Below, one piece after another: positions 30,776 through 44,400 of a stretch of 64,000 nt of DNA. The translations under genes were made by a program, and so were the position numbers. Source of the DNA: Paenibacillus sp. FSL R10-2782 (lineage in GTDB: Bacteria > Bacillota > Bacilli > Paenibacillales > Paenibacillaceae). The first letter of the stretch is position 1, and every line of letters starts with the position of its first letter. The notes under the pieces were generated by a model, which ran no database searches, was not told the DNA's origin, and saw nothing but the letters and a program-made list of their open reading frames with translations. The stretch is from positions 4,752,501 to 4,816,500 of the forward strand of contig NZ_CP151951.1 in assembly GCF_038592985.1 (NCBI RefSeq), given 5' to 3'.

Positions 30776-31398
30776 TACGCGAGCACCTCCTCTACCTTCT
30801 GAACTGCTTCCTTCGTAATGATCAGTTTGTCGTGTCCAAGCACGTCAAGAACATTAATGCCGTCTGCGGCTACAAACTTCACACCAGGAATATTACGAGC
30901 GGACAGAGCCACATTATCATCATAGCTAGGAGCTACGATCAATGCTTTACGGTCAGCTTTAAGGTTATTCAAAATGGCTGCGAATTCTTTCGTTTTAGGT
31001 CCGTTCAGTGTAAGAGCGTCCAATACGATGATTTCATTCTCAATCACTTTGGAAGACAAAGCAGATTTGATCGCCAAGCGACGAACCTTTTTAGGCAATT
31101 TGTAAGCATAGCTACGTGGAGTCGGACCAAATACAGTACCGCCACCAACCCATTGCGGTGCACGGATCGAACCTTGACGAGCGCGGCCAGTACCTTTTTG
31201 TTTCCAAGGTTTACGTCCGCCACCACGTACTTCAGAACGTCCTTTTACTTTGTGAGTACCTTGACGCAGGGAAGCCAATTGCATAACAACAGCGTCATGA
31301 AGAACGTGTTTATTCGGTTCGATACCGAATACTGCGTCGTTCAATTCAATTTCGCCAACTTGGCTGCCGCTAATATTAAAAAGTGCTACTTTTGGCAT
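30775..31398 (-). CDS. rplD: 50S ribosomal protein L4
   Basis: The 207-residue protein has a globular domain and a long tunnel loop with the [20 protein letters not shown] motif (about residues 62-81). In E. coli L4 represses the S10 operon; whether that holds here is not shown. It lies 26 bases after rplC. Confidence 0.98.
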   Translation of the reverse strand: MPKVALFNISGSQVGEIELNDAVFGIEPNKHVLHDAVVMQLASLRQGTHKVKGRSEVRGGGRKPWKQKGTGRARQGSIRAPQWVGGGTVFGPTPRSYAYKLPKKVRRLAIKSALSSKVIENEIIVLDALTLNGPKTKEFAAILNNLKADRKALIVAPSYDDNVALSARNIPGVKFVAADGINVLDVLGHDKLIITKEAVQKVEEVLA

Positions 31399-31424
31399 TT
31401 CGTGTTCCTCCTTTCTTCAGTTGT

Positions 31425-32048
31425 TTATTTTTTCACCGTTTCTAGTACTTTAACGAAGCTGTTTTTAGGTCCTGGAATGGAGCCCTTCACGAGCAATACA
31501 TTACGTTCTGTATCGATCTTAACAACTTCAAGGCGTTGGATCGTTACCGTTTCATGCCCCATGTGTCCTGGCAGGTGTTTACCTTTAGGAACGCGGTTAG
31601 CTTGAATGGAGCCCATCGAACCTGGACCTCTGTGGTAACGCGAGCCGTGTGCCATTGGTCCGCGGCTTTGTCCCCAACGTTTGATAACGCCGGCAAAACC
31701 TTTACCTTTAGAAATACCTGTTACGTCAACGAATTCGCCTTCTGTGAAGACATCAGCCTTCAGTTCTTGGCCAACCTCGTACGCAGCAAGGTCGATGCCA
31801 CGAAGTTCACGAACGTAGCGCTTAGGTGCAGTATTTGCTTTTTTCGCATGTCCTGCTTCAGGTTTATTGGATCTTTTTTCTTTTTTATCAGAGAAACCGA
31901 GTTGAATAGCTTCGTATCCATCGTTTTCCAGATCTTTCTTTTGCAGAACAACACAAGGGCCCGCTTCGATAACCGTAACAGCAAGTACGTTACCTTCAGG
32001 GGTAAACACTTGAGTCATTCCGAGTTTTTTTCCTAAGATACCTTTCAT
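31425..32048 (-). CDS. rplC: 50S ribosomal protein L3
   Basis: L3 reaches the peptidyl transferase centre. The 207-residue product starts [15 protein letters not shown] and contains [12 protein letters not shown] and the methylatable-Gln region [11 protein letters not shown]. It lies 32 bases after rpsJ. Confidence 0.98.
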   Translation of the reverse strand: MKGILGKKLGMTQVFTPEGNVLAVTVIEAGPCVVLQKKDLENDGYEAIQLGFSDKKEKRSNKPEAGHAKKANTAPKRYVRELRGIDLAAYEVGQELKADVFTEGEFVDVTGISKGKGFAGVIKRWGQSRGPMAHGSRYHRGPGSMGSIQANRVPKGKHLPGHMGHETVTIQRLEVVKIDTERNVLLVKGSIPGPKNSFVKVLETVKK

Positions 32049-32080
32049 GTTGACACCTCTTTTCTTTTCCTAATCACAAA

Positions 32081-32520
<440 letters not shown>

Positions 32521-32525
32521 TAGTT

Positions 32526-32554
32526 ATTATATCTAATAGTTCTGCCTATTGCAA
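32526..32554 (-). promoter_or_regulatory. sigma-A promoter of the S10 operon
   Basis: TTGCAA (32549-32554) and a perfect TATAAT (32526-32531) are 17 bases apart on the minus strand. The upstream side carries A/T tracts. It lies about 135 bases before rpsJ. Confidence 0.8.
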
Positions 32555-32628
32555 GCAAAAACGAAAAAACAATGTATCTTATTTTGAAAAGATACAATTG
32601 CACTCGCAGCTCGCGATTTATTCAAGAG

Positions 32629-32660
32629 AAAAGCCCCCGCACCAGGGCGGGGGCTTCTTT
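32629..32660. terminator. terminator of the str operon after tuf
   Basis: A GC-rich stem AAGCCCCCGC / GCGGGGGCTT with a six-base loop, flanked by T tracts on both strands. It lies about 70 bases after the tuf stop codon. Confidence 0.9.
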
Positions 32661-32667
32661 TAGCTCC

Positions 32668-32707
32668 GTTCCAATACAATGTTACTCGTTCCAGTACAAT
32701 GTTGCTT
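32668..32707. repeat. two 20-base tandem repeats downstream of tuf
   Basis: GTTCCAATACAATGTTACTC (32668-32687) is followed directly by a copy differing at three positions (32688-32707). They fill the space between the tuf stop codon and its terminator. No function is known to me. Confidence 0.8.
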
Positions 32708-32728
32708 TATTTAAAGGCCAAAGCCTTC

Positions 32729-33919
32729 TTATTTAGAGATTGTTGCTACCGCACCGGCGCCAACTGTACGTCCACCTTCACGAATAGAGAACTTAGTTCC
32801 TTCTTCGATAGCGATCGGGTTGATCAGTTGAACAGTAACTGTGATGTTGTCACCAGGCATTACCATTTCGGAACCTTCTGGCAAAGTGATGATACCTGTT
32901 ACGTCAGTTGTACGGAAGTAGAACTGTGGACGGTAACCTGTGAAGAAAGGTTTGTGACGTCCACCCTCTTCTTTAGTCAAAACGTAGATTTGAGCAGAAA
33001 ATTCTGTATGAGGTTTAACAGAACCTGGTTTAGCCAATACTTGGCCACGCTCGATTTGCGCACGATCTACACCGCGAAGCAATGCGCCGATGTTATCGCC
33101 AGCTTGAGCAGAGTCAAGCAATTTGCGGAACATTTCTACTCCTGTTACTACGGATTTACGAGATTCTTCTTGAATACCGATGATTTCGATTTCGTCGCCC
33201 ACTTTAACAGTACCACGCTCTACACGGCCTGTAGCAACTGTACCACGACCTGTGATGGAGAATACGTCCTCGACAGGCATCAAGAAAGGCTTGTCAGTGT
33301 CGCGTTCTGGAGTTGGGATGTAAGTGTCGATTGTTTCGAACATTTCAACGATTTTCTTAGCATAGTCGCCCTCTGGGTTTTGCAGAGCTTCACGAGCGGA
33401 ACCGCGAATGATTGGAGTGTCGTCGCCTGGGAAGTCATATTCGCTCAGCAAGTCACGAACTTCCATTTCAACCAGTTCCAACAGCTCTTCGTCTTCAACC
33501 ATGTCACATTTGTTCAGGAAAACAACGATGTAAGGAACGCCTACTTGGCGGGACAACAGGATGTGCTCGCGAGTTTGCGGCATTGGGCCGTCAGCTGCGG
33601 ATACAACCAGAATCGCTCCGTCCATTTGTGCAGCGCCAGTGATCATGTTTTTAACATAGTCGGCGTGACCTGGGCAGTCAACGTGTGCATAGTGACGGTT
33701 AGGTGTTTCGTATTCCACGTGTGCTGTGGAGATTGTGATACCGCGTTCGCGCTCTTCTGGAGCTTTATCGATTTGGTCGAATGCTACAGCAGCACCACCG
33801 TAAGTTTTGGACAATACAGTTGTGATTGCAGCAGTCAAAGTAGTCTTACCATGATCGACGTGACCAATAGTACCGATGTTAACGTGCGGTTTGTTACGTT
33901 CAAACTTAGCCTTTGCCAT
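32729..33919 (-). CDS. tuf: elongation factor Tu
   Basis: EF-Tu delivers aminoacyl-tRNA to the ribosome. The 396-residue product has the GTPase motifs GHVDHGKTT (residues 18-26), DCPGHADYV and NKCDMV, and domains 2 and 3 of normal length. It is the last gene of the rpsL-rpsG-fusA-tuf unit, 94 bases after fusA, and ends in a strong terminator. Confidence 0.99.
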   Translation of the reverse strand: MAKAKFERNKPHVNIGTIGHVDHGKTTLTAAITTVLSKTYGGAAVAFDQIDKAPEERERGITISTAHVEYETPNRHYAHVDCPGHADYVKNMITGAAQMDGAILVVSAADGPMPQTREHILLSRQVGVPYIVVFLNKCDMVEDEELLELVEMEVRDLLSEYDFPGDDTPIIRGSAREALQNPEGDYAKKIVEMFETIDTYIPTPERDTDKPFLMPVEDVFSITGRGTVATGRVERGTVKVGDEIEIIGIQEESRKSVVTGVEMFRKLLDSAQAGDNIGALLRGVDRAQIERGQVLAKPGSVKPHTEFSAQIYVLTKEEGGRHKPFFTGYRPQFYFRTTDVTGIITLPEGSEMVMPGDNITVTVQLINPIAIEEGTKFSIREGGRTVGAGAVATISK

Positions 33920-34013
33920 TTGAACAATTCCTCCTCAATAACTTGTTTTATTTTTAGGCTGCCGGCTTCCTCTTGGAAAAACCTTGATTATACCGGTCAG
34001 CTGATACATTGTA

Positions 34014-36092
34014 TTACTCGCCGCCCTTGGTTTTGGCAACGATCTCTTCAGCAATGCTCTTCGGAACCTCTTCATAATGAGAAAGCTCCATGGAGAACAC
34101 GCCGCGTCCTTGTGTACCGGAACGAAGTGTAGTCGAGTATCCGAACATTTCGGACAAAGGCACCTTCGCACGAATGATTTGAGCTCCACTACGGGAATCC
34201 ATACCTTCAATCCGACCACGACGGGAGTTCAACATACCCATTACGTCACCCATGTATTCCTCAGGAACCGTTACTTCAACTTTCATAATCGGCTCAAGCA
34301 ATACCGGTTTACATTTGTCTTTCGCTGCTTTCAGCGCCATAGATCCGGCAATTTTAAACGCCATTTCATTGGAATCGACATCATGGTATGATCCGTCCAC
34401 AATTGTAGCTTTAACGTCCACAAGCGGGAAGCCTGCGATAACGCCATTTTTCATTTGTTCTTCAATACCAGCAAGAGCAGGAGCGATGTACTCTCTAGGA
34501 ACAGAGCCGCCGACTACCTTACTTTCGAATTGGCTACCAGTACCTGGCTCAAGCGGTTCGAACTCAACCCATACGTGACCATATTGACCACGACCACCGG
34601 ATTGACGAACGAATTTACCTTCGACACGTGCTGGAGCACGGAACGTTTCACGGTAAGCAACCTGTGGTTTACCCACATTGGTTTCCACCTTAAACTCACG
34701 GCGCATACGGTCGATGATGATATCAAGGTGAAGCTCACCCATACCTGCCAAGATGGTTTGGCCTGTTTCTTCGTTAGTATGAGCGCGAAGAGTTGGATCT
34801 TCTTCGGTCAATTTACCGAGGGCAACAGACATTTTATCTTGGTCGGCTTTGGTTTTAGGCTCAACCGCGATCTCGATAACCGGATCAGGGAAATTCATGG
34901 ACTCGAGAATAACTGGATTCTTCTCATCACACAGTGTATCACCTGTACCTGTATCTTTCAAACCTACGGCTGCCGCAATATCACCGGAGTAAACTACAGT
35001 GATTTCTTGACGGCTGTTCGCATGCATTTGAAGAATACGTCCGATACGTTCGCGCTTGCCTTTTGTTGCATTCAATACGTATGAACCCGATTGAAGAACA
35101 CCGGAGTATACACGGAAGAATGTCAGCTTACCAACGTAAGGATCCGTCATGATTTTGAAAGCCAATGCAGAGAAAGGCTCTTCATCGGAAGAGTGACGTT
35201 CAACTTCCGTACCATCTTCCAAATGTCCTTGAATACTTGGCACGTCAGTAGGAGCCGGCAAGTAGTCGAGAACAGCATCCAGCATGAGCTGAACACCTTT
35301 GTTACGGTAAGAAGATCCACAGATAACTGGGAAAATTTTAACTTCTACAACACCTTTACGAAGAGCGGCTTTAATTTCGGCAACCGAAATTTCTTCGCCT
35401 TCCAGGTATTTCATTGTCAAATCTTCATCCAGTTCAGCGACCTTCTCGATCAATTCATTACGGAGTTCTTCAACTTTATCTTTGAATTCCGCAGGAATTT
35501 CGGTTTCTTCGATATCTTGACCAAGATCATCTTTATACATATGAGCTTTTTGTTCAACGATATCGATGATACCAGTAAAATCATTTTCTGCGCCGATTGG
35601 CAATTGAATCGCAACTGCGTTCGCTTGAAGGCGATCACGCATGTCGGAGACAACATTCAGGAAGTCGGCACCAATGATATCCATTTTGTTTACATATGCG
35701 ATCCGTGGAACGCCGTAGCGATCAGCCTGTCTCCATACGGTTTCGGACTGAGGCTCAACGCCTTCTTTCGCACTGAAAACACCAACTGCTCCGTCCAATA
35801 CACGAAGGGAACGTTCAACTTCAACAGTGAAGTCAACGTGCCCCGGGGTGTCGATGATATTGACGCGGTGACCTTTCCAGGCAGCGGTCGTCGCAGCGGA
35901 AGTAATCGTGATTCCGCGCTCTTGTTCTTGTTCCATCCAGTCCATTGTCGCAGCGCCTTCGTGAACTTCACCGATTTTATGCGTACGTCCTGTGTAGAAC
36001 AAGATCCGCTCTGTTGTTGTGGTTTTACCCGCGTCAATATGAGCCATGATCCCGATATTACGTGTATTCGTCAAGGAGAACTCTCTTGCCAT
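34014..36092 (-). CDS. fusA: elongation factor G
   Basis: EF-G drives translocation and, with RRF, ribosome recycling. The 692-residue product has [13 protein letters not shown] (residues 17-29), DTPGHVDF and [10 protein letters not shown], then domains II-V ending in a normal C-terminus. No obvious change is visible at the classic fusidic acid positions, though I did not align it. rpsG lies 47 bases upstream. Confidence 0.98.
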   Translation of the reverse strand: MAREFSLTNTRNIGIMAHIDAGKTTTTERILFYTGRTHKIGEVHEGAATMDWMEQEQERGITITSAATTAAWKGHRVNIIDTPGHVDFTVEVERSLRVLDGAVGVFSAKEGVEPQSETVWRQADRYGVPRIAYVNKMDIIGADFLNVVSDMRDRLQANAVAIQLPIGAENDFTGIIDIVEQKAHMYKDDLGQDIEETEIPAEFKDKVEELRNELIEKVAELDEDLTMKYLEGEEISVAEIKAALRKGVVEVKIFPVICGSSYRNKGVQLMLDAVLDYLPAPTDVPSIQGHLEDGTEVERHSSDEEPFSALAFKIMTDPYVGKLTFFRVYSGVLQSGSYVLNATKGKRERIGRILQMHANSRQEITVVYSGDIAAAVGLKDTGTGDTLCDEKNPVILESMNFPDPVIEIAVEPKTKADQDKMSVALGKLTEEDPTLRAHTNEETGQTILAGMGELHLDIIIDRMRREFKVETNVGKPQVAYRETFRAPARVEGKFVRQSGGRGQYGHVWVEFEPLEPGTGSQFESKVVGGSVPREYIAPALAGIEEQMKNGVIAGFPLVDVKATIVDGSYHDVDSNEMAFKIAGSMALKAAKDKCKPVLLEPIMKVEVTVPEEYMGDVMGMLNSRRGRIEGMDSRSGAQIIRAKVPLSEMFGYSTTLRSGTQGRGVFSMELSHYEEVPKSIAEEIVAKTKGGE

Positions 36093-36139
36093 GAAATGGG
36101 TCTCCCTTCAAAATTGAAGTTATTTTTTTGAGCTGAATC

Positions 36140-36610
36140 CTACCAGCGATAGTGAGCAAACGCTTTGTTCGCTTCAGCCATTTTGTGCGTATCTTCGCGT
36201 TTCTTCACGGAAGCGCCTGTGTTGTTGGAAGCGTCGATAATCTCAGCTGCCAAACGCTCTTCCATCGTTTTCTCGCCGCGGTTGCGGGAGTAGTTTACGA
36301 GCCAACGTAAACCCAGGGAAGTACGTCTTTCTGGTTTTACCTCGATTGGTACTTGGTAGTTGGCACCGCCGACACGGCGTGCTTTAACTTCCAGGACTGG
36401 CATGATATTCTTAATAGCTGCTTCAAAAACTTCCATCGGGTCATTCCCCGTACGTTCTTGGATAAGCTTGAACGCATTGTACAGAATGCTTTGAGCAACG
36501 CCTCGTTTTCCGTCGAGCATGATGCGGTTGATCAGGCGGGTAACCAACTTGCTGTTATATACCGGATCTGGCAACACGTCTCTTTTGGTAACTGGACCTT
36601 TGCGTGGCAT
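36140..36610 (-). CDS. rpsG: 30S ribosomal protein S7
   Basis: S7 starts assembly of the 30S head and contacts the E-site tRNA. The 156-residue product begins [18 protein letters not shown] and ends [20 protein letters not shown], full length for the family. rpsL lies 50 bases upstream. Confidence 0.98.
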   Translation of the reverse strand: MPRKGPVTKRDVLPDPVYNSKLVTRLINRIMLDGKRGVAQSILYNAFKLIQERTGNDPMEVFEAAIKNIMPVLEVKARRVGGANYQVPIEVKPERRTSLGLRWLVNYSRNRGEKTMEERLAAEIIDASNNTGASVKKREDTHKMAEANKAFAHYRW

Positions 36611-36660
36611 GGATATCCCCCTTTCTTACATGTTAAACCGACTTATTCGGTTTATATTCA

Positions 36661-37083
36661 TTAGGATTTTTTAGCTTTAGGGCGTTTTGCGCCATATTTG
36701 GAACGAGCTTGCATGCGGTTGTTTACGCCTGCAGTATCCAAGGCACCGCGAACGATATGGTAACGTACACCTGGAAGATCTTTTACACGACCCCCGCGAA
36801 TCAGCACTACGCTGTGTTCTTGCAGGTTGTGTCCGATACCCGGAATGTAAGCAGTCACCTCTACACGGTTCGTCAAACGAACACGAGCATATTTACGAAG
36901 TGCGGAGTTTGGTTTTTTTGGAGTCATAGTACCTACACGAGTGCATACTCCGCGTTTTTGCGGGGCACTGATGTCGGTAGCTTCACGTTTCAAGGCGTTA
37001 AAACCTTTTTGCAAAGCTGGTGATTTCGATTTCTCGATTTTGGCTTGACGTCCTTTACGAACCAGTTGGTTAATAGTTGGCAT
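36661..37083 (-). CDS. rpsL: 30S ribosomal protein S12
   Basis: S12 lies at the decoding centre. The 140-residue product has the [15 protein letters not shown] stretch; the two lysines linked to streptomycin resistance (in KKPNSALRK and in the later loop [13 protein letters not shown]) look wild type. The start is the ATG at 37083 ([12 protein letters not shown]); the frame is open to 37125 without support. Confidence 0.97.
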   Translation of the reverse strand: MPTINQLVRKGRQAKIEKSKSPALQKGFNALKREATDISAPQKRGVCTRVGTMTPKKPNSALRKYARVRLTNRVEVTAYIPGIGHNLQEHSVVLIRGGRVKDLPGVRYHIVRGALDTAGVNNRMQARSKYGAKRPKAKKS

Positions 37084-37226
37084 TGTGGTTGCCACCCCCT
37101 TCCTCAATTTTTCCTGTTGCTTCACAAACCATTTCTAAGCCCACAGACCCAGGCGGTTCATAAAAGAACAAATGAAAAGTCTTTGCCGTCAAGAATCCAT
37201 TCTCTTAGACAAAAACGTTCCTTACC

Positions 37227-37478
37227 CTATTGTTTTACGATAGCAGCCATGGCGGCTCCCACTTCAATCCCACATGCAGCTCCGAGATTTTTCATTGTAT
37301 CTACAAGAGTCACCTTGACTCCTTGCTTGTTGCACAAAGCAATGATGTTGGAAGTGAGGCGTGGATCTGCGTCTTCTGCCACATATACTTCAGAGGCGAA
37401 GCCCAATTCGACCATACGGATGGTTTGTTTGGTACCGATTTTGACATGAGCATCTTGCAGTCCTTGTTCTTTAGACAT
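37227..37478 (-). CDS. L7Ae-family K-turn RNA-binding protein (YbxF/RplGB type)
   Basis: The 83-residue product has the L7Ae/L30e fold, and in Bacillus the same-position protein YbxF binds kink-turn RNAs. The core motif is GFASEVYVAEDADPRL followed by a C-terminal IEVGAAMAAIVK. It leads the str operon: a consensus promoter lies just upstream and rpsL follows after 143 bases. Confidence 0.92.
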   Translation of the reverse strand: MSKEQGLQDAHVKIGTKQTIRMVELGFASEVYVAEDADPRLTSNIIALCNKQGVKVTLVDTMKNLGAACGIEVGAAMAAIVKQ

Positions 37479-37533
37479 ATCTCATTCCTCCGAAAAGACA
37501 CAATAGCATATAGGCTACTCACGCACCTTTGCT

Positions 37534-37562
37534 ATATTAGCATTGACTATAAGCAATGTCAA
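37534..37562 (-). promoter_or_regulatory. sigma-A promoter of the L7Ae-rpsL-rpsG-fusA-tuf operon
   Basis: A perfect TTGACA (37557-37562) and TAATAT (37534-37539) are 17 bases apart on the minus strand, about 50 bases before the L7Ae-like gene. Confidence 0.8.
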
Positions 37563-37609
37563 GACAATTATAGACTATAGTTTGCTTAACAAAGAAATAC
37601 TTTTCATTT

Positions 37610-37683
37610 CAAGAAAAAGCGCCGGAACACCGTCTAACAAAGCCGTAATCTAGAAGCTTCATCAGAGATGCAATGTTCCGGGC
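37610..37683 (-). terminator. terminator after rpoC
   Basis: On the minus strand CCCGGAACA pairs with TGTTCCGGC across a loop of about 45 bases that has weak internal pairing, followed by CGCTTTTTC. It lies 27 bases after the rpoC stop. Confidence 0.6.
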
Positions 37684-37709
37684 CCATCATGCCATTTGTT
37701 AACGTTTTA

Positions 37710-40700
37710 TTACTCGGCCGAAATCGGTTCGAGTTCTTCTGACGAGGATTGCTCCCCTTCCGGTTGGGCAAATTTCACACTACGGTAACGATTCATACCT
37801 GTACCCGCAGGGATCAACTTTCCGATAATAACGTTCTCTTTCAGACCAAGCAACTGATCGACCTTGCCTTTTATAGCTGCATCGGTCAGCACGCGTGTGG
37901 TCTCTTGGAAGGAAGCTGCTGACAAGAAGGAGTCAGTTTCCAGAGATGCCTTGGTTATACCAAGCAGAACCGGTTTGGCTACCGCTGGCTCTTGGCCGCT
38001 GAGAATCGCTGTTTTGTTTGCAATTTCATATTCGTGCACATCAACAAAGGAGCCTGGAAGTAGCGTTGTATTCCCCGCATCAAGGATACGGATTTTACGC
38101 AACATTTGGCGAATCATAACTTCCACGTGCTTATCATTGATCTCTACGCCCTGATTCCGATATACGCGTTGAACTTCCTGAAGGATATAGTTCTGTACCC
38201 CGCGAATACCTTTAATGCGCAGCATTTCTTTAGGGTCGATTGAACCGTCTGTCAGTTCATCCCCGGCTTCCACAGTCATGCCTTCGCTTACGCGCAGACG
38301 AGAACCATACGTAACCGAATAAGTTTTCGTTTCAGCTTCACCCTGAATGTCGATCTCACGGCGATCTTTACCTTCACGAATTTCTTTAACTGTACCGTCA
38401 ATTTCACTGATGGTTGCCTGACCTTTAGGATTACGTGCTTCGAAAAGCTCCTGAATACGCGGCAAACCTTGTGTAATATCATCGCCCGCTACACCGCCTG
38501 TGTGGAATGTACGCATTGTAAGCTGGGTTCCTGGTTCACCGATGGATTGCGCCGCGATAATACCAACTGCTTCACCAATCTCAACGTGTTTGCCAGTAGC
38601 CAGATTGCGACCGTAGCATTTCTTGCAGACGCCATGTTTGGCACGACAGCTTAGTACAGAACGAATTTGAACCTTTTGTACACCAGCTTTAACAATTGCT
38701 TCAGCTTTGTCGGAATCAATCAATTCGTTACGGCTAGCCAAAATCTCGCCAGTCTCCGGATGACGTACCGTTTCAAAGCAATAGCGACCTTCCAGACGGT
38801 CATAGAGGTCCTCAATAACTTCTTTACCGTCCTGAATACGGCTTACTGTAAAGCCTTTATCCGTTCCACAATCTTCTTCACGCACGATAACATCCTGTGC
38901 CACATCGACTAGACGACGAGTAAGATAACCGGAGTCAGCCGTACGAAGTGCTGTATCCGCCAAACCTTTACGCGCTCCGTGAGTGGAGATGAAGTATTCG
39001 AGTACTGTCAGGCCTTCACGGAAGTTCGATTTAATTGGGAGCTCGATAATACGACCGGATGGATTTGCCATCAGACCACGCATACCGCCGAGTTGGGTAA
39101 TCTGTGATTTGTTACCCCGCGCTTTGGAGTCAACCATCATCATGATAGAGTTATAGCGATCCATGGACTTCATCAGCACTTCGGTAATATCATCTTTGGC
39201 TTTGGACCAGATATCAATAATCCGGTCATAGCGTTCCTCGTTCGTAATCAGACCACGACGGTATTGATTCGTTACGACTTGCGCTTTATCCTCAGAACCT
39301 TTAAGAATTTCTTTTTTCTCCACTGGCACGATAACGTCCGATACAGCAACAGTTACACCTGCACGAGTAGAATACGTAAAGCCAAGCTGCTTGATTTTAT
39401 CCAAAATCACAGCCGTTTCTGTTGTATGGTAAGTTTCAAAGCAACGGGCAATAATGTTACCAAGGTAATCCTTACCTACGCCGCTAGCTTGCGGAGCATT
39501 CTGAATCGCTTCTGTAAGATTTACACCCTTCTCGTATACAAAGAACTCCTCAGCAGTACCATAAAGCAGGTTTGCACGGGTAGCATCATTGATGTACGGG
39601 AAGCTGGCCGGGAAAATTTCATTGAAGATGATTTTACCAACCGTGGTGATCAGCATTGCATCCTGTTGTTTTTCAGTAAAGCTCGTTTTATTCAAAGCTT
39701 TAACCGGAATAGCTACACGAGCATGAAGACCCGCTGTACCGCGCTGGTAAGCCGATATAGCCTCGTTCATGTTACGAAGGATCATGTTGCTGCCTTCTTC
39801 TTCTTTGTTATCCATAGTCAGATAGAAAGAACCAAGGACCATATCCTGGGAAGGAGTAACAACAGGCTTGCCGTCTTTCGGATTCAAAATGTTACCGGAG
39901 GCCAGCATGAGCAAACGAGCTTCTGCTTGGGCTTCCGCAGACAACGGAACGTGAACCGCCATTTGGTCACCGTCAAAGTCGGCATTGTATGCCGTACATA
40001 CGAGCGGATGCAAACGAATTGCACGACCTTCAACCAAAATCGGCTCAAACGCCTGAATACCGAGTCTATGCAGCGTAGGGGCACGGTTCAGAAGAACCGG
40101 ATGCTCCTTGATTACTTCTTCGAGCACATCCCATACTTCTGCACTCACGCGCTCTACTTTACGTTTCGCGCTCTTAATGTTGTGTGCAAGACCTTTGTTC
40201 ACAAGTTCTTTCATAACAAAAGGCTTGAACAGTTCCAAGGCCATTTCTTTCGGCAAACCGCATTGGTACATTTTCAAGTACGGACCTACAACGATTACGG
40301 AACGACCGGAGTAGTCAACACGTTTTCCGAGCAAGTTTTGACGAAAACGTCCTTGTTTACCTTTCAGCATGTGGCTGAGGGATTTCAAAGGACGGTTACC
40401 CGGACCTGTAACAGGGCGACCACGACGACCATTATCGATCAGGGCGTCAACAGCTTCCTGTAGCATCCGTTTTTCATTCTGTACGATAATATCCGGAGCA
40501 CCCAGATCTAGCAGGCGTTTCAGACGGTTGTTACGGTTTATAACACGACGGTACAAGTCATTCAGGTCAGAGGTAGCAAATCGTCCACCATCCAGCTGTA
40601 CCATCGGACGGAGCTCCGGAGGAATAACAGGCAGCACATCCATGATCATCCAGTCCGGCTGGTTGCCGGAGTTACGGAAAGCCTCAATCACTTCAAGACG

Positions 40701-41324
40701 CTTGATCGCACGGTTGCGGCGTTGTCCTTGAGCTGTACGCAGCTCTTCTTTCAGAAATTCCAATTCTTTGTCTATATCCAAATCTTGAAGGAGCTTCTTA
40801 ACCGCCTCAGCACCCATACCAGCCTGGAATCCATAGCCGTACTTTTCACGGTAGCTCCGGTATTCTTTCTCGGACAGGAGTTGCTTTTTTTCCAATGGCG
40901 TATCTCCTGGATCAGTTACAACATAAGATGCGAAGTAAATGATCTCTTCCAGAGATCTTGGAGACATATCAAGAGCAAGACCCATACGGCTCGGAATGCC
41001 TTTAAAGTACCAAATATGCGATACAGGGGCAGCCAGCTCGATGTGACCCATACGTTCACGACGAACCTTAGCGCGGGTAACCTCTACGCCACAACGGTCA
41101 CAGACAACACCTTTATAGCGCACGCGTTTGTACTTACCGCAATGACATTCCCAGTCTTTCGTAGGTCCGAAAATTTTCTCGCAAAATAGTCCTTCTTTTT
41201 CCGGTTTAAGCGTACGATAGTTAATCGTCTCCGGTTTTTTGACTTCTCCGCGGGACCAAGAACGAATCTTTTCGGGGGAAGCAAGCCCGATTTTCATATA
41301 TTCGAAATTGTTAACGTCCAACAA
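37710..41324 (-). CDS. rpoC: RNA polymerase beta' subunit
   Basis: The roughly 1204-residue product holds the zinc-binding domain (CHCGKYK...CDRCGVE, about residues 60-78), the catalytic [12 protein letters not shown] (Mg-binding Asp triad), the bridge and trigger helices and the second zinc cluster [13 protein letters not shown]. The frame is open to 41345, but the likely start is TTG at 41324 ([14 protein letters not shown]), with AAGGAGG 8 bases upstream. rpoB lies 144 bases upstream. Confidence 0.98.
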   Translation of the reverse strand: MLDVNNFEYMKIGLASPEKIRSWSRGEVKKPETINYRTLKPEKEGLFCEKIFGPTKDWECHCGKYKRVRYKGVVCDRCGVEVTRAKVRRERMGHIELAAPVSHIWYFKGIPSRMGLALDMSPRSLEEIIYFASYVVTDPGDTPLEKKQLLSEKEYRSYREKYGYGFQAGMGAEAVKKLLQDLDIDKELEFLKEELRTAQGQRRNRAIKRLEVIEAFRNSGNQPDWMIMDVLPVIPPELRPMVQLDGGRFATSDLNDLYRRVINRNNRLKRLLDLGAPDIIVQNEKRMLQEAVDALIDNGRRGRPVTGPGNRPLKSLSHMLKGKQGRFRQNLLGKRVDYSGRSVIVVGPYLKMYQCGLPKEMALELFKPFVMKELVNKGLAHNIKSAKRKVERVSAEVWDVLEEVIKEHPVLLNRAPTLHRLGIQAFEPILVEGRAIRLHPLVCTAYNADFDGDQMAVHVPLSAEAQAEARLLMLASGNILNPKDGKPVVTPSQDMVLGSFYLTMDNKEEEGSNMILRNMNEAISAYQRGTAGLHARVAIPVKALNKTSFTEKQQDAMLITTVGKIIFNEIFPASFPYINDATRANLLYGTAEEFFVYEKGVNLTEAIQNAPQASGVGKDYLGNIIARCFETYHTTETAVILDKIKQLGFTYSTRAGVTVAVSDVIVPVEKKEILKGSEDKAQVVTNQYRRGLITNEERYDRIIDIWSKAKDDITEVLMKSMDRYNSIMMMVDSKARGNKSQITQLGGMRGLMANPSGRIIELPIKSNFREGLTVLEYFISTHGARKGLADTALRTADSGYLTRRLVDVAQDVIVREEDCGTDKGFTVSRIQDGKEVIEDLYDRLEGRYCFETVRHPETGEILASRNELIDSDKAEAIVKAGVQKVQIRSVLSCRAKHGVCKKCYGRNLATGKHVEIGEAVGIIAAQSIGEPGTQLTMRTFHTGGVAGDDITQGLPRIQELFEARNPKGQATISEIDGTVKEIREGKDRREIDIQGEAETKTYSVTYGSRLRVSEGMTVEAGDELTDGSIDPKEMLRIKGIRGVQNYILQEVQRVYRNQGVEINDKHVEVMIRQMLRKIRILDAGNTTLLPGSFVDVHEYEIANKTAILSGQEPAVAKPVLLGITKASLETDSFLSAASFQETTRVLTDAAIKGKVDQLLGLKENVIIGKLIPAGTGMNRYRSVKFAQPEGEQSSSEELEPISAE

Positions 41325-41468
41325 GGAGCAACCCTCCTTAACCAAATCCTGAGTTTTTAGGTTTGATACCGCCCGGCAGCACCGGGCGGTATCAAGAAGC
41401 CTGATCCATCCTGTAGAGAATGGTTCGAGGCATATAACAAAGCTGATATGATTCAGTCAGCAGACAAA

Positions 41469-44400
41469 CTATTCTACGCCAACCTCAGAGCCTTCCAGAT
41501 TCAAACTCAGCTTATCGCTGGTTGTATCATCTTCATCATCAAGCTCTCTCATTTCGATCTCTTGTTCGTCTTCAGACAGAATCTTCACGTCCATACCCAA
41601 GCTTTGCAGCTCTTTGATCAAGACCTTGAATGATTCAGGCACACCCGGTTCAGGAACATTTTCACCTTTGACGATGGATTCGTAAGTTTTAACACGTCCA
41701 ACCACATCATCGGATTTAACAGTTAAAATTTCCTGAAGCGTGTAAGCCGCGCCGTAGGCTTCCAGTGCCCATACTTCCATCTCACCGAAACGCTGACCAC
41801 CGAATTGAGCTTTACCACCCAACGGCTGTTGCGTAACGAGAGAGTAAGGACCTGTAGAACGAGCATGGATTTTATCGTCAACCATGTGCGCCAGTTTGAT
41901 CATGTGCATGACACCGACAGTAACTTCTCGTTCAAAACGATCGCCTGTACGTCCGTCATACAACACTGTCTTACCATTGCGCTGCATGCCTGCCTCTTCC
42001 ATCGTATCGAACACGTCATACTCCTTGGCACCATCAAATACAGGCGTTGCCACATGAATACCAAGACGCATTGCGGCCATACCCAGATGAATTTCAAGCA
42101 CCTGTCCGATGTTCATCCGTGAAGGTACGCCCAGCGGGTTCAGAACGACCTGTACTGGTGTACCGTCTGGCAAGAAAGGCATATCTTCTTCAGGCAAAAT
42201 ACGGGCAACGACACCCTTGTTACCGTGACGTCCGGCCATTTTATCGCCTTCGGAAATTTTACGTTTTTGAGCAATATATACACGAACCAGTTGGTTCACG
42301 CCTGGTGGCAGTTCGTCGCCATTCTCACGTGTAAATACTTTGACGTCCACAACAATACCGTCTGTTCCGTGAGGAACTCTCAAGGAAGTGTCGCGAACCT
42401 CGCGTGCCTTCTCACCAAAGATCGCATGCAAGAGGCGTTCTTCGGCTGTCAACTCCGTCACACCCTTAGGTGTTACTTTACCAACGAGAATGTCACCTGC
42501 GCCGATTTCGGCACCAATGCGGATAATTCCACGCTCATCCAGATTACGGAGCGCTTCTTCACCGACATTCGGGATATCACGAGTGATCTCTTCCGGTCCA
42601 AGCTTCGTATCGCGGGCTTCGGATTCGTATTCCTCAATATGAATGGAGGTGTATACGTCTTCCTTAACCAGCTTCTCACTCAACAGGATCGCATCCTCAT
42701 AGTTGTAACCTTCCCAAGTCATGAAGGCAACGACAACGTTACGTCCCAATGCCAACTCGCCCATCTCTGTGGAAGGGCCATCTGCGAGAATATCGCCAGC
42801 TTTCACCACATCGCCTCTGTTGACGATTGGACGTTGGTTAATGCATGTTCCTTGGTTCGAACGCATAAATTTGTGTAATTTATACTTAACGATGTCGCCC
42901 TTCACTTCGGAACCATCTACGGTTTCGATACGGCGCAACCAAATTTCGTTAGCTGAAGAACGTTCGATCACACCATCGTATTTGGATACAATACAAACCC
43001 CGGAATCTTTCGCAGCTTTATGCTCCATTCCTGTTCCGACCAAAGGAGACTTTGGAATCAACAATGGAACGGCCTGCCGCTGCATGTTGGAACCCATCAA
43101 CGCACGGTTGGAGTCATCGTTCTCCAGGAACGGAATCAGTGCAGTTGCCACGGACACAACCTGTTTAGGTGATACGTCCATATAGTCAACACGACTACTT
43201 GCCATTGGAATGATGTTATCAGACTGCTTGTTGTAACGGACAATGACGACCTCTTCCTTAAAGGTGCTGTCCTCTGTCAGTTCCTCATTTGCCTGGGCTA
43301 CGATGTAGTTATCTTCTTCATCAGCCGTCAGGTAATCAATTTGGTCTGTAACTTTTCCGGTTTTCGGATCAACCCAGCGATAGGGAGCTTCGATAAATCC
43401 GTACTCGTTGATACGCGCGAAGGTAGACAAGGAGTTGATCAAACCAATGTTTGGTCCCTCTGGTGTCTCGATAGGACACATGCGGCCGTAGTGACTCGGA
43501 TGGACGTCACGTACTTCCATGCCCGCGCGTTCGCGTGTCAAACCGCCGGGTCCGAGTGCGGACAAACGACGTTTGTGGGTCAATTCGGCAAGCGGATTCG
43601 TCTGATCCATAAACTGCGACAACTGGGAGCTACCAAAAAACTCCTTAATCGAAGCAATTACTGGACGTATGTTAATCAGCGCCTGTGGCGTAATCACATT
43701 AGCATCCTGAATCGACATTCTTTCGCGCACCACGCGTTCCATACGGGATAAACCTATACGGAACTGGTTCTGAAGCAATTCACCTACAGAGCGCAAACGA
43801 CGGTTGCCCAAATGATCAATATCGTCTGTGCTTCCGATTCCATGAAGTAAGTTAATAAAATAACTGATGGAGGAAATAATATCGGCAGGCGTAATATTTT
43901 TAACCGATTTATCAATATTTCCGTTGGCAATCAGTTTTACAACTTTACCATCCTCAATCGGCGAGAATATGTCGATCGTTTGAAGAGGAATATCGTTGCT
44001 TTCCAGCACGCCAGTAGCAACATGATACGTACGGTGTCCTACCGATTCCTCCAGCTGGGCCAAAATCTCGTCCAACAGGCGGCGATCCACCATTTGTCCT
44101 GCTTCAGCGATGATTTCACCGGTTGTCGTATCAATTAAAGTCTCAGCAAGCCGTTGATTGAACAGACGGTTTTTGATGTGAAGCTTTTTATTGATTTTGT
44201 AACGGCCTACGTTGGCCAGATCATAACGTTTTGGATCAAAGAAACGTGCAACGAGCAAGCTCTTTGCATTATCCAGTGTAGGTGGCTCACCCGGACGAAG
44301 ACGCTCATAAATCTCAATCAGCGCTTTTTCCGTAGAGTCCGTATTGTCTTTATCAAGAGTATTACGGATATATTCGTCATTGCCGAGCAAATCCAGAATC

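Noticed and set aside
32668..32707. Possible CRISPR-like repeat
   Set aside because: Only two direct copies with no spacer between them and no cas genes.
32699..34132. Long plus-strand open frame (477 codons) opposite tuf
   Set aside because: It is antisense to tuf, rich in Cys, Phe and Ser as expected from mirrored codon bias, and has no ribosome-binding site. Similar frames opposite rpoC (39264-40463) and fusA (35091-36131) were rejected for the same reason.
43560..43660. Rifampicin-resistance change in rpoB
   Set aside because: The visible cluster residues ([19 protein letters not shown]) are the ordinary sensitive type.
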